Source of the DNA: G038396625 sp038396625
GTDB lineage: Bacteria > Bacillota > Clostridia > Peptostreptococcales > Thermotaleaceae
NCBI GenBank assembly: GCA_038396625.1
Contig: CP121688.1
Coordinates: 3,844,001-3,908,000, forward strand
Length of the DNA: 64,000 bases
Reading direction: 5' to 3'
Shown: positions 1 to 8,887 of the stretch, in pieces
How positions within the stretch are numbered: position 1 is the first letter of the stretch
Layout of the letters: every line of letters begins with the position of its first letter
The notes under the pieces: model-generated
The model's input: only the letters and a program-made list of their open reading frames with translations
Told to the model about the DNA's origin: nothing
The model's database searches: none
Position numbers and translations under genes: made by a program

Positions 1-2
1 TC

Positions 3-941
3 GGTTTAAAGCCAGATTTAAAGGTTTCTCTGATGCCTTCCGAGCTTGCTCTTGACTTAAGAAATCTTTCTAGAGAATATTATGACCTGATGGACAACCG
101 TTCCTCCTATGTCAATAAACTGCAAGGTGAGCTTCGTATGGTGTTTCCTCAGTACCTGAATATCTTTTCTAAGATTACCACCAATACTTCTCTTACTTTG
201 TTGGAAAAATTCACATCCCCAGATGCCTTTTTACAGGCTTCAAAGGATGAAATAATTGATTCCATACGTTCTACTGCTAGATTTGGGCTTTCATATGCTC
301 TTAATAAATATCATGCCATTTTTCAGGCAGCTACTAATGCCAAGGTCTTTGGAAGCTCTGTCAGCAGTAATTTTAAAAGAATCCAATTGTATATCCGCTT
401 TATTCGCCAGTATGATGAAGAAATCTCTTCTCTGCTGGAAGATATGCGCCAATTGGTAAATGCCAATGAAGGCTCTGACTTTGTGAAGCAGATTCGTCTG
501 ATTGAATCTTTCAAAGGTGCTGGCTTTCTCTCTGCTGTCAGCCTTATGGGTGAAATCGGTGATTTTTCTGCCTTTAACACTCCCAAGCAACTGTTTGCCT
601 ACTTTGGTCTTGATCCCGCCGTAAAGCAGTCTGGTAAGTTTGAGGGAACCAAAATTAGTATGTCAAAACGTGGCTCTCGCATTGCAAGAAGAGTCATTCA
701 TACAATGGCATTAATCAGCATTAGTAAAAATCGGAATGGTTCTGCGAAGAACCCTGTTCTTCGTGATTATTACCTTAAAAAGTGTCAAAGTAAACCTAAA
801 ATGGTAGCTCTCGGAGCTGTCATGCATAAAGTGTGTAATATTGTTTTTGCCATTCTCCGGGATGAAAAACCTTTTGAAATTATCACACCGGAAGAACATC
901 AAAAGAATTACTTAAAAGCAAAATGCGACGTCGCTGCATAA
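3..941 (+). CDS. IS110-family transposase, 5' end cut by window
   Basis: This is the C-terminal part of an IS110-type DEDD/serine transposase, which moves its element through a circular intermediate guided by a bridge RNA. The reading frame is open back to base 3, so the true start and most of the RuvC-like DEDD domain lie outside the window. What is visible is a helical linker followed by the Transposase_20 region. It carries the FAYFGLDP block and the serine motif SKRGSRIARR, then the conserved ALGAVMHKV segment near the end. No frameshift is seen, so the gene may be active. It is convergent with the SAM riboswitch at 1107-1283. The family call is from motifs and is fairly sure; the subgroup (IS110 or IS1111) cannot be judged because the left end is missing. 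Confidence 0.9.
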   Translation, partial: GLKPDLKVSLMPSELALDLRNLSREYYDLMDNRSSYVNKLQGELRMVFPQYLNIFSKITTNTSLTLLEKFTSPDAFLQASKDEIIDSIRSTARFGLSYALNKYHAIFQAATNAKVFGSSVSSNFKRIQLYIRFIRQYDEEISSLLEDMRQLVNANEGSDFVKQIRLIESFKGAGFLSAVSLMGEIGDFSAFNTPKQLFAYFGLDPAVKQSGKFEGTKISMSKRGSRIARRVIHTMALISISKNRNGSAKNPVLRDYYLKKCQSKPKMVALGAVMHKVCNIVFAILRDEKPFEIITPEEHQKNYLKAKCDVAA

Positions 942-1106
942 TGTAATCCCATACGAATAACTTCGTTTTTGTCAGCTGTCAAAAGGCTTGTTAAAGTTAC
1001 CCTTTTTTAGCGAGCAAGAAATATCAAATATTTTTTATTTCACCATTGACATTTCTTAGCTGGACTTTTACATAAACATATACGCTCTGATCAATTGAAT
1101 TTCTAA
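942..1106. other. non-coding right flank of the IS110 element
   Basis: This stretch lies between the transposase stop and the riboswitch terminator. No credible reading frame is seen on either strand. The right end of the IS must fall here, but IS110 elements lack clear inverted repeats, so I cannot place it. In IS1111-type relatives the bridge RNA lies downstream of the transposase, so it could also be encoded here. That is inference. Confidence 0.4.
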
Positions 1107-1139
1107 TAAAAAAACCTCTTCTAAGATGAAGAGGTTTTT
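1107..1139 (-). terminator. intrinsic terminator of the SAM riboswitch
   Basis: A 12-bp stem (arms 1110-1121 and 1128-1139, core CCTCTTC/GAAGAGG) is followed on the minus strand by a T-rich run. It lies about 35 bases after the aptamer. Its rising arm contains ACCTCTTCATC, which can pair with the GATGAG...AGGT end of the aptamer, as expected for a terminator/antiterminator switch. Confidence 0.88.
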
Positions 1140-1283
1140 CCCTAAAAATAGCGCTATGACCATTGTTTAGACCTTTTCTCATCTTTCAGAACAACGTTCT
1201 GCAGGATTTAGCACCTGGCATTCCTATGCTGGTTGCTGAAGCTTCGACGGGCCCGTTCCCTCCACTTCTCTTGATAAGAGTTT
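1140..1283 (-). promoter_or_regulatory. SAM-I (S-box) riboswitch aptamer
   Basis: Read on the minus strand, this has the S-box core in order: CTCTTATCAAGAG, GTGGAGGGA, CGGGCCC, CAGCAACC, AGGTGCTAAATCCTGCAG and finally GATGAGAA, which closes helix P1. The class binds S-adenosylmethionine and then favours termination, so downstream methionine or SAM genes are made only when SAM is low. The expression platform is the terminator at 1107-1139. No methionine gene follows: the next thing downstream is the opposing IS110 element. The switch appears intact and has its own consensus promoter. Confidence 0.95.
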
Positions 1284-1320
1284 ATCGTTACTGTATACTA
1301 TTTGAAATTTATTGAATATG

Positions 1321-1349
1321 ATTATACATAAGTTTTGCTTCTATGTCAA
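1321..1349 (-). promoter_or_regulatory. consensus sigma-A promoter of the SAM riboswitch
   Basis: On the minus strand TTGACA (1344-1349) and TATAAT (1321-1326) are separated by exactly 17 bases. Both hexamers are perfect. The predicted start of transcription is around 1314, about 30 bases before the aptamer. The promoter begins only about 33 bases after the clpE stop codon, so clpE transcripts may also read into the riboswitch terminator. Confidence 0.9.
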
Positions 1350-1381
1350 CAGAATTTTCTTTCTTCTTTTCTAGATGTTTT

Positions 1382-3667
1382 TTATTGTAATAAAATCTTT
1401 TCTTTATCCATCGTAATCTTTATATGTGCTCCTTCTTTAACATTTTCTCGAAGATATTGTTCAGCAATTTCATCCTCAATGTACTTTTGGATGGTTCTCC
1501 TTAAAGGACGTGCACCATATTTCTGATCATATCCCTCTTGTAATAGAAAATCTTTTACTTCATCCGCAATTTCTATCGTTATATCTTTTTCCTGTGCTTC
1601 TTCTATTACTTCTGTAAGCATCAAATCTATAATTCGACGAAGCTCTTTCTTTGTAAGATGGTCAAATACAATGATTTCATCTACCCTATTCAAAAACTCG
1701 GGGCGGAAGGTTTCTTTCAATACATCTTTAATACGATTTTCTAAAGGATGTTGACCGTCCTTAGCAAATCCAATTCCACTAGATTTTAGATGGCTCCCTG
1801 CATTAGAGGTCATGACAATAACTGTATTTTCAAAAAAGGTTGTTCTCCCCTGGCTATCGGTCAATCTTCCATCTTCTAGAATTTGCAGCAACATGTTAAA
1901 CACATCGGGATGGGCTTTTTCAATTTCATCTAGCAAAATTACTGAATATGGCTTTCTTCGCACCTTTTCTGTTAATTGTCCACCTTCATCATAACCTACA
2001 TATCCTGGAGGCGCACCAATTAGCTTAGAAACCGTATGTTTTTCCATGTACTCTGACATATCCATGCGAATCATTGCTTCTTCGCTGCCAAAAAGCTCTG
2101 AGGCCACAGCTCTCACCAATTCAGTTTTTCCCACACCTGTAGGACCTACGAAGATAAAGGAGGAAGGTTTTCTCTTTTTACGAAATCCTGAACGATTACG
2201 TCTGATGGTTTTTGCCAAACTAATAATGGCTTGATGCTGTCCAATCACACGTTTATGCAAGCGCTCTTCCAAAGTAAGGAGTTTTTGGGCTTCTTCTTCT
2301 GTAATCTTTTGCACAGGGATTTTCGTCCAAGATTCAATTACGTAAGCAACATCCTCTACCGTAATTTGTGTTTCGCTGTTTTCCCCTTGGATTTCTGCAA
2401 TTTTTTCATCTATTTTAAATTCCTCCATTTTACACTGTGCTGCTTTTTCATAGTTATTTTCAGCTGCAGCAGCTTCTTTTTCTACTTGAATTCTTTCTCG
2501 TTCTTCCTTCAAAGCTTCCAGTTCTATTAATCTTTGATTCCTCAAATTTACCCTAGAACCTACTTCATCAATGATATCTATTGCTTTATCTGGCAAGTAT
2601 CTATCTGTAATATATCTCTCAGATAAATGAACTGCAGCTTCAATCACTTCATCAGAAATATTTATCTTATGATAATCCTCATAATAATTTTTAATTCCTT
2701 TTAAGATTTCAATGGTTTCTTGTGCCGTAGGTTCTTCTACCAACACTGGCTGAAATCTTCTTTCCAAAGCGCCATCTTTTTCGATATGCTTACGATATTC
2801 TTCAAGGGTCGTCGCCCCCATGATTTGAATTTCTCCTCTAGCAAGAGCAGGTTTCAAAATATTAGCTGCATTCATGGTTCCTCCATGCACTTCTCCTGCC
2901 CCCATTATATTATGCACTTCATCAATCACGAGAATAATATTTTCGCAGGCAATTGCTTCATTGATGATCGATTTCATCCGTCCTTCGAATTGACCTCTAA
3001 ATTGAGTGCCTGCAACAACAGCGGTCAAGTCCAAAAGATAAACTTCTGTATGGAACAACTTGGCTGGTACTTGTTTTTCGGCAATCCGTACAGCTAAACC
3101 TTCTGCAATGGCTGTTTTTCCAACGCCAGGCTCTCCAATCAATATAGGATTGTTTTTTGTTCGTCGATTTAAAATTTGGATCACGCGATCGATTTCACGA
3201 TGTCTTCCAACAATCTTATCTACTTCATTGTTTTTTGCTTTTTCTGTTAAATTGATCCCGTAGGTATCCAAAAATTTTTTCTTGTTTTTAGACTTTTTCT
3301 TTTGCTTCTTCACATCGGATGCTTCCTTGTCGGTGTAAACATCCTCTTCCTGCTTTTCTTTATCTCCTACATTCTCGCTATCCTTCATAAGAGAAAATCC
3401 CCCATTTAAGATATTCATGAATGTATTAGGATCATCCATACCTTCCATATCCATATCCATCTCTTGAAACATATGGTTCATTTGTTCCGTCAAATTTTCT
3501 ACATCCTCTGACGTCATTCCAGTTTGCTGCATAATTTGATCGATGACGGGAATCCCCATCTTTTTTGCACATTCTACACATAAACCTTCTATTTCAGATT
3601 TCCCATTTTCCATTTTTGATGTAAATACAATAGCTATGTTTTTCTTACAAACAGAACACAATTTCAT
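1382..3667 (-). CDS. clpE: ClpE-type AAA+ unfoldase with N-terminal zinc finger
   Basis: This is a Clp/Hsp100 ATPase that unfolds damaged proteins and feeds them to ClpP. The 761 residues begin with a treble-clef zinc finger (Cys4, Cys7, Cys30, Cys33), the mark of ClpE rather than ClpC. A charged linker follows, then AAA+ module 1 (Walker A GEPGVGKT at 178-185, Walker B ILVIDE). Next comes a UVR/coiled-coil middle region and AAA+ module 2 (GPTGVGKT, VILLDEIEKAHPD). The protein is slightly longer than the roughly 700 residues usual for ClpE because of a lysine-rich insert near 115-131. The start has GGAGAGG nine bases upstream. No CtsR operator is obvious in the 160-base leader. It is a single gene whose 3' end abuts the riboswitch promoter. 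Confidence 0.9.
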   Translation of the reverse strand: MKLCSVCKKNIAIVFTSKMENGKSEIEGLCVECAKKMGIPVIDQIMQQTGMTSEDVENLTEQMNHMFQEMDMDMEGMDDPNTFMNILNGGFSLMKDSENVGDKEKQEEDVYTDKEASDVKKQKKKSKNKKKFLDTYGINLTEKAKNNEVDKIVGRHREIDRVIQILNRRTKNNPILIGEPGVGKTAIAEGLAVRIAEKQVPAKLFHTEVYLLDLTAVVAGTQFRGQFEGRMKSIINEAIACENIILVIDEVHNIMGAGEVHGGTMNAANILKPALARGEIQIMGATTLEEYRKHIEKDGALERRFQPVLVEEPTAQETIEILKGIKNYYEDYHKINISDEVIEAAVHLSERYITDRYLPDKAIDIIDEVGSRVNLRNQRLIELEALKEERERIQVEKEAAAAENNYEKAAQCKMEEFKIDEKIAEIQGENSETQITVEDVAYVIESWTKIPVQKITEEEAQKLLTLEERLHKRVIGQHQAIISLAKTIRRNRSGFRKKRKPSSFIFVGPTGVGKTELVRAVASELFGSEEAMIRMDMSEYMEKHTVSKLIGAPPGYVGYDEGGQLTEKVRRKPYSVILLDEIEKAHPDVFNMLLQILEDGRLTDSQGRTTFFENTVIVMTSNAGSHLKSSGIGFAKDGQHPLENRIKDVLKETFRPEFLNRVDEIIVFDHLTKKELRRIIDLMLTEVIEEAQEKDITIEIADEVKDFLLQEGYDQKYGARPLRRTIQKYIEDEIAEQYLRENVKEGAHIKITMDKEKILLQ

Positions 3668-3785
3668 ACGATATCCTCTCCATATTTTTTAAGTTGCAAC
3701 AAAATAATAATAATTACAGTATATCATATTTTTACCTATATTCGTTTATTTTACTTGTTGTATCTATTTCAAATTTTATACAATT

Positions 3786-3821
3786 AAAAACTCCTTTCAA
3801 TTCATTATATAAGGAGTTTTT
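3786..3821 (-). terminator. terminator after the CitMHS transporter
   Basis: An 11-bp stem AAAAACTCCTT/AAGGAGTTTTT closes a 14-base loop and runs into TTTTTAATT on the minus strand. It lies just past the stop of the transporter at 3832 and could also work in the other direction. Confidence 0.8.
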
Positions 3822-3831
3822 AAGGGATATT

Positions 3832-5145
3832 CTATAATTTAATTGAACCAATCACCAACGCCACCACAAGCATAACGATGGTTGTTAAGAAGGCCCATGG
3901 AATCGTGTTCTTTTGATGATCCGCAAGTTCTAGTCCTGTTAACCCTAATAGTAGAAATGGTGCACCGACTAAAGGCGTTACTGGAAAACCTGTTGTGGTT
4001 TGTCCTAAAATTGTCGCTCTCGCCACCATGATCGGATCGACCCCTAAACTATGGGCTGATTCTGCTAATACTGGTAATACGCCAAAGTAAAAGGAATCTG
4101 GGTCAAATAGTAAGCTTAAAGGCATTGCCAGTACACCCATTACCAATGGAATAAATTTGCCAAGCGATGGAGGTATCGCTGCTACAGCTACATTTGCCAT
4201 TTCTGTTACCATACCTGTACCCTTTAAGATTCCTAATAATGCACCTGCTGCAAATAATATACTGGCCATCATTAAAGCTGCTTTTGCATTTTCATCCACT
4301 CTTTTTCTTTGATCATCAACATTTGGATAATTAAGGGTTATGGCTATACCAAAAGCAATCATAAAGATTACATGGGGAGGCAATATTCCAGAAATTAATG
4401 TTCCAATTGCCACAATAATTAATCCAATGTTCACAGGGAACATTTTAGGTCTTGCAAGGTTCTCTTTTTCTTCATCTTCCGTAGTTATTGCTGTTGCTGC
4501 TACTTCATAATGAATCTCTTCTAGGTCAATATTTCCAATTCTCGCCTTCTCTTTCTTTCCTAATATGTATGATACAAAGAGTACAAATATTAATCCGGCA
4601 ATAACAGGAACCACCATAGGATTAAATAAATCTGTAATCGGAATTTGTAAAGAAGTTGCTGCTCTTAAAGTCGGTCCTCCCCAGGGTAAAATGTTCATGG
4701 TCCCTGCTCCTAAAGACACAATGGTTGCTAACACACTTCGTTTCATTCCTACTGCATCATATAATGGAAGCATTGCTGGTATGGTTACGATAAAGGTTAC
4801 GGCACCAGAACCATCTAAATGTACAAACATCGCTAAAAGTGCTGTCCCCATTGCAATCTTTACAGGGTCTTTTCCTACAACTTTTAATATTTTATTAATG
4901 ATTGGCTCGAATGTTCCTGCATCACTTAAAATGCCAAAAAATAATATTGCAAATATAAACATTGTTCCTGTGGGTGCAATCTTTTTTATACCCTCTGTAA
5001 TGAGATTTCCCAGTTCACTTCCGAACCCTCCAACGGTTGCCGTAATCATCGGTACAATCATCAAAGCTACTGTTGGAGATAACTTTTTTGTCATAATGGC
5101 TAAAAGAAGCACACCAATTGTTATAAAACCTAATAATGCTAACAT
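3832..5145 (-). CDS. CitMHS-family metal-carboxylate transporter
   Basis: This is a 437-residue membrane protein with about 12 hydrophobic helices. It matches the CitMHS family (TC 2.A.11), which takes up citrate or related acids as metal complexes by proton symport. Family-like features are the glycine-rich MFIFAILFFGILSDAG helix, the polar FVHLDGSGAVTF re-entrant region, the LFDPDSFYFGVLPV segment and the TTTGFPVTPLVGAP loop. The start has AGGGGGAC upstream. The gene has its own promoter (5530-5558) with an overlapping palindrome resembling that of the oxidase operon at 7433-8887. This suggests that its substrate is a hydroxy- or dicarboxylate used by those enzymes. The exact substrate cannot be read from sequence. 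Confidence 0.85.
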   Translation of the reverse strand: MLALLGFITIGVLLLAIMTKKLSPTVALMIVPMITATVGGFGSELGNLITEGIKKIAPTGTMFIFAILFFGILSDAGTFEPIINKILKVVGKDPVKIAMGTALLAMFVHLDGSGAVTFIVTIPAMLPLYDAVGMKRSVLATIVSLGAGTMNILPWGGPTLRAATSLQIPITDLFNPMVVPVIAGLIFVLFVSYILGKKEKARIGNIDLEEIHYEVAATAITTEDEEKENLARPKMFPVNIGLIIVAIGTLISGILPPHVIFMIAFGIAITLNYPNVDDQRKRVDENAKAALMMASILFAAGALLGILKGTGMVTEMANVAVAAIPPSLGKFIPLVMGVLAMPLSLLFDPDSFYFGVLPVLAESAHSLGVDPIMVARATILGQTTTGFPVTPLVGAPFLLLGLTGLELADHQKNTIPWAFLTTIVMLVVALVIGSIKL

Positions 5146-5485
5146 TCATAAAGTCCCCCTATCTTATATATTTTCTAGATTGCATCTTACCTCTTCTACA
5201 AAGCTGTGTTGATAGCAACAGATTTTGACCGTCCTCCTTTCATTAAATATTCTATGGCTTCCTATATTCAATCATTTAAGGATTTATTTTTCTATCTTAA
5301 TCAAATACAAATTGTATGATCTCATCACCACTTCAATATTTTCTATTCTATGCCGTGAAAGTTTTTGCCGATTTTAAATTTTTGAATTTCATTATTTTAA
5401 ATGAAATTACTATTCAGAAAATTATGCGCCTAAAAATAGACTTTCCTCCACTACGTCAAACGTTTTCTTCATTGCTTTAGATCAA

Positions 5486-5515
5486 TGAGTTGATTTAGTT
5501 GTTTTAGTTAACTCA
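5486..5515 (-). promoter_or_regulatory. imperfect palindromic operator before the CitMHS gene
   Basis: Outer half-sites TGAGTT and AACTCA are placed symmetrically over 30 bases. The left half, TGAGTTGATTTAGTT, matches 13 of 15 bases of the half-site of the perfect palindrome at 9064-9097. It starts about 14 bases past the promoter -10 box, a position suited to repression. The likely binder is the FadR-type regulator at 9241. The rest of the 615-base gap (5146-5760) holds the promoter, a long AT-rich leader and the terminator at 5665; no gene is seen. Confidence 0.65.
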
Positions 5516-5529
5516 ATCTACTTAATTGT

Positions 5530-5558
5530 ATTTTAATCATTTTTCAGTATTTTGTCAA
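5530..5558 (-). promoter_or_regulatory. sigma-A promoter of the CitMHS gene
   Basis: On the minus strand TTGACA (5553-5558) and TAAAAT (5530-5535) are spaced by 17 bases. It is almost the same as the promoter at 9101-9129: same -35, same -10, same spacing, and an operator just downstream in both. The untranslated leader would be nearly 380 bases. Confidence 0.75.
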
Positions 5559-5664
5559 ATTTTATTTTATAATATATTTTCTAAATATTTAAAATCCAAT
5601 AGCTCTATGCAAGTTTTTCTATAGTATATTGTCCAATTTCTCAAAACCTTTTGTACACAGTGAA

Positions 5665-5716
5665 ACAAAAAACTTCTTTCCGGGAAACATTGCAGCCGCA
5701 TCTAGAAAGAAGTTTC
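5665..5716 (-). terminator. terminator of the FAD-oxidase operon
   Basis: Read on the minus strand, AAACTTCTTTC pairs with GAAAGAAGTTT and is followed by TTTTTTG. The loop is long, about 24 bases. It lies about 45 bases past the DUF1667 stop. Confidence 0.72.
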
Positions 5717-5760
5717 TTGCGGTCTATACATACCCAAAAGGCTTATAAGGTTTTAAAAGC

Positions 5761-6195
5761 TTATGAACAGCAGCACCCGCGGGTAGTTTCCATTGAAGCT
5801 GCTACTTCTTGAATCCCCCTATCCATAGACTGGACATCTACATCTACAGATTTTGTTGCAATAATATTGATATCAAGTGTTAAAACGTTCTCAATAATTA
5901 CTTGACCTATTTGCACAGGTGCCTCAATTTCTATTTTTTTGATTTCTTCCATTACTGCAAAGATTTTATCTTTTGGTATCGGTTCTGATGTCCTTACACT
6001 TACAAGTGGTATGTCACCATTTTTAACCTTTACCAAGGATGCAATAGATCTTCTAGGGTCATTCACTTCTTGTTTTACATATTCTTCCCCTTTTTTGCAT
6101 ATGGCTCCTGTTATACTTTTTATGTCTTTTCCTTCCAGCGCTACTGATAATTCACAACCATTTGGACAAATGATACATGTCATTTCTCTTTTCAT
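5761..6195 (-). CDS. DUF1667 protein
   Basis: This 144-residue protein belongs to the DUF1667 family. It is nearly always encoded after a GlpA-like dehydrogenase and a FAD-dependent oxidoreductase, as here. An N-terminal CIICPNGCEL motif and a further Cys in AICKKGE could bind a metal or Fe-S cluster, and the protein ends in an unusual GCCCS tail. The ATG overlaps the stop of the upstream gene (ATGA), so the two are translationally coupled. By analogy with the anaerobic GlpABC complex it may link the two flavoproteins to an electron acceptor; that is inference. No membrane segment is seen. Confidence 0.82.
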   Translation of the reverse strand: MKREMTCIICPNGCELSVALEGKDIKSITGAICKKGEEYVKQEVNDPRRSIASLVKVKNGDIPLVSVRTSEPIPKDKIFAVMEEIKKIEIEAPVQIGQVIIENVLTLDINIIATKSVDVDVQSMDRGIQEVAASMETTRGCCCS

Positions 6196-7433
6196 TGCGC
6201 TACCACCACCTTTATTTCCTCTTGACTGATGATTTCTTCTTTTTTCAGTTTTATGTGTATCATCTCTGCAGGATTTAGTTTCTTCAATTTCTTTGTTTTG
6301 ATCACTTTTTCACCTTGTTTCATTTCTATGACACCATCTCTTGAAGGTCTGCTGACTCTTAAGGATATTTCTACATCCTGTGTTCCACTTATTTTCTGTG
6401 GTACTACATTATTAATGGTGTTATCTACAGTAATAGAAATACTATCTTTTCTTTGTTTTTCTCCTATTATATAGCTGACTGCCGCTTCTGCAAGCTTCTC
6501 TCCTTCAATAGATACAAAATCTACTAAGTCATGTACATGCAGTACATTTCCTGCAGCATAGATCCCCTCTACACTAGTTTGCAAGTTCTCGTCTACAATG
6601 GCGCCTTTTGTTCGGGGATCAAGTACTACGCCTGCCTGCAGAGATAATTCATTCTCTGGAATAAGTCCTACAGATAAAATTAATGTATCGCATGGATATT
6701 CTACTTCAGTACCTGTTATAGGTTGGCCTTTTTCATCAACTTGATTCACTGTTACCCCTTGTAATCTTTCTTTTCCTTTTATATTGGTTACTGTATGGCT
6801 TAAATAGAGGGGTATGTTATAATCATTTAAGCATTGCTCTATATTTCTAGGCAGTCCACTTGGATAAGGTAATTTTTCTATTACAGCCAATACTTTTGCA
6901 CCTTCTAAAGTGAGCCTTCTTGCCATGATTAATCCAATATCACCAGAACCTAGTATCACTACTTTTTTTCCTACCATGATATTTTTTAAGTTGATGTAGC
7001 TTTGGGCCACCCCTGCTGTAAATACACCTGCTGGTCTTGTTCCAGGGATACTGATGGCTCCTCTTGTTCTTTCTCTACAGCCCATCGTTAATACCACTAC
7101 TTTGGCTTGATATTTTTTTAATCCCTCTTTAGTTGCTGCCGTAACCTCTTTGTCCTTTGTCAGTCCTATCACGGTTGCTTCTGTCTCTATTTCGATATTT
7201 TGTTTTTGTACTTCCTGCACAAAACGATCTGCATATTCAGGTCCACTAAGAGCTTCCTTAAATCTTACGATCCCAAATCCGTCATGAATACATTGTCTTA
7301 ATATGCCACCGGGCTTTTTTTCTCTTTCTAATATCAAAATGTTTTCTATACCTTTTTCCTTTAACTTTAAGGCTGCTGCAAGTCCTGCAGGTCCTCCACC
7401 AATGATCACTGCATCTTTTTGCATGATTTCCAT
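6192..7433 (-). CDS. NAD(P)/FAD-dependent oxidoreductase (GlpB-position partner)
   Basis: This is a pyridine nucleotide-disulphide-type flavoprotein of 413 residues. It has an N-terminal FAD fold (AVIIGGGPAGLAAAL), a central NAD(P) fold (VVILGSGDIGLIMARRL) and a late FAD motif (VEGIYAAGNVLHVHD). No redox-active CxxC is seen near the first helix, so it is not a classical disulphide reductase. I chose the ATG at 7433, in a TAATG overlap with the upstream gene, because AGGGAGGG lies just before it; the frame is open for 41 more codons upstream, but that part overlaps the neighbour. It is the middle gene of a three-gene coupled operon and probably passes electrons from the GlpA-like dehydrogenase to NAD(P) or another carrier. 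Confidence 0.85.
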   Translation of the reverse strand: MEIMQKDAVIIGGGPAGLAAALKLKEKGIENILILEREKKPGGILRQCIHDGFGIVRFKEALSGPEYADRFVQEVQKQNIEIETEATVIGLTKDKEVTAATKEGLKKYQAKVVVLTMGCRERTRGAISIPGTRPAGVFTAGVAQSYINLKNIMVGKKVVILGSGDIGLIMARRLTLEGAKVLAVIEKLPYPSGLPRNIEQCLNDYNIPLYLSHTVTNIKGKERLQGVTVNQVDEKGQPITGTEVEYPCDTLILSVGLIPENELSLQAGVVLDPRTKGAIVDENLQTSVEGIYAAGNVLHVHDLVDFVSIEGEKLAEAAVSYIIGEKQRKDSISITVDNTINNVVPQKISGTQDVEISLRVSRPSRDGVIEMKQGEKVIKTKKLKKLNPAEMIHIKLKKEEIISQEEIKVVVAQ

Positions 7434-8887
7434 TATCTTACCCTCCCTACAAACAGCTTTCCATCTTCTCTTGCATAGGTTACTTCTTCTATAGACTTTT
7501 TCTTTTCTTTCATAATGAGCTCTGCAATTCTGGTTTGACAATAGCCTCCTTGACATCTTCCCATCATGGCTCTTGTTCTATTTTTAATACCTGTCACTGT
7601 TTCTACCCCCAATGGATTATGTATAGCTTCTAATATTTCCTGTTTTGTGATGGTTTCGCATCTGCAAATAATCTCTCCATAGTTAGGGTTTTTTTTGATA
7701 AGTTCCGCTTTTTTCTCTTCTGTTTGCTCAACAAAGTTGAGTATTCCTTTTCTTTTAGGATTGAAGCTCACATTTTCTTCTAAATTTTCTTTTTGCTTCA
7801 TTTTTTCTACCACATATTTTGCGATAGGAACTGCACTGGTCAGTCCTGGGGACTCTATACCAATCAAATTAATCATATTAGGTATTTTTTTTCTTTCTTC
7901 TATTACAAAATCTGCATATCCACCTGTTTCTTTGCCTACTAGTTTTGGTCTAATACCTGAAAAATTCCTAATAAAATGTTCTCTTTCAATTTGGGGTAAT
8001 ATCTTTCTTCCCTCTCTTACAAGCATATCCATGATTTCTTGTGTTGCAGCATAATCATCCTGTTCATCGATATATTGCGCACTAGGACCAATTAATACAT
8101 TGCCATCAATGGAAGGGGTCAGGTGAATGCCCAATCCTCCCTCTTTTTTATTAGGAACAGGATAAGCTGGAATACCTAAATATTTCCCTGCTTTTTGATC
8201 TAAAATAAAATACTCTCCTCTACAAGGATGGATTTTATAGTCTGTAATTCCCACCATTTCTGCGATTTTATCTGAATCTAACCCAGCACTATTAATGACC
8301 CACTTTGCATGATAAGTTTCTTTATTCGTTGTGATTTCATAATATTCTTCTTTTCTTTCAATCCCTTTTACTTCTCTCCCTAAATAGAATTCTACGCCAT
8401 TTTCACATGCGTTTTCCGCTAAGGCAATGGTATATATAAATGGATTTAATATCCCTGTCATTGGAGAGTATAAGGCTGCCTTTCCTTCTACATAGGGTGC
8501 CAGCTCTTTGATTTCTTTTTCAGATATGATTTTAAGACCGGGTACCCCATTTTTTTCTCCTTGTTCTTTTAACCTTTCTAGTCCCTCTATATCATCTTGG
8601 GTAAAGCCTGTTACGATTTTCCCTGTTCTTTTGAAAGGTATGTCTAACTCCTCGGCCACTTGATCAAAGCCTAAACATCCTTCTACACAAAATTTTGCCA
8701 TAAGCGTTCCTGGCCTATTGTTAAATCCTGCATGAAGTACACCGCTGTTTCGTCCACTTGTTTCACATACCACATCCAGTTCTTTTTCTAGTACACCTAT
8801 CTTTAGCGCATACCTTGAAAGTTCTCTTGCAATTGCACTACCCACTACGCCCGACCCAATAATCATGATGTCGTATTGTTTTTGCAT
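7433..8887 (-). CDS. GlpA/LhgO-like FAD oxidase with C-terminal 2Fe-2S domain
   Basis: This is a DAO-fold flavoprotein of 484 residues. An N-terminal dinucleotide-binding motif (IMIIGSGVVGSAIARELS) and the TSGRNSGVLHAGF substrate loop place it with glycerol-3-phosphate dehydrogenase GlpA and L-2-hydroxyglutarate oxidase. The last 90 residues form a BFD-like [2Fe-2S] domain with CRCE and GRCQGGYC cysteines, as in anaerobic GlpA. The chosen ATG has GAGGTG seven bases upstream; an earlier in-frame ATG lacks one. Glycerol genes (glpK, glpF) are absent and the promoter resembles that of a carboxylate transporter, so a hydroxyacid is a better guess for the substrate than glycerol phosphate. The substrate is unproven. 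Confidence 0.85.
   Translation of the reverse strand: MQKQYDIMIIGSGVVGSAIARELSRYALKIGVLEKELDVVCETSGRNSGVLHAGFNNRPGTLMAKFCVEGCLGFDQVAEELDIPFKRTGKIVTGFTQDDIEGLERLKEQGEKNGVPGLKIISEKEIKELAPYVEGKAALYSPMTGILNPFIYTIALAENACENGVEFYLGREVKGIERKEEYYEITTNKETYHAKWVINSAGLDSDKIAEMVGITDYKIHPCRGEYFILDQKAGKYLGIPAYPVPNKKEGGLGIHLTPSIDGNVLIGPSAQYIDEQDDYAATQEIMDMLVREGRKILPQIEREHFIRNFSGIRPKLVGKETGGYADFVIEERKKIPNMINLIGIESPGLTSAVPIAKYVVEKMKQKENLEENVSFNPKRKGILNFVEQTEEKKAELIKKNPNYGEIICRCETITKQEILEAIHNPLGVETVTGIKNRTRAMMGRCQGGYCQTRIAELIMKEKKKSIEEVTYAREDGKLFVGRVR

Noticed and set aside
2720..3097. A 125-codon plus-strand frame
   Set aside because: It is antisense to the AAA+ part of clpE, which has intact Walker motifs.
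4565..5212. A 215-codon plus-strand frame
   Set aside because: It is antisense to the CitMHS transporter; the minus-strand protein has clear membrane helices and family motifs.
5146..5240. A GAAAGGAGGACGG sequence upstream of the CitMHS gene as the start of a small gene
   Set aside because: The nearest start codon is too far (14 bases), the frame closes after about 20 codons and no family is seen; it may only be leader sequence.
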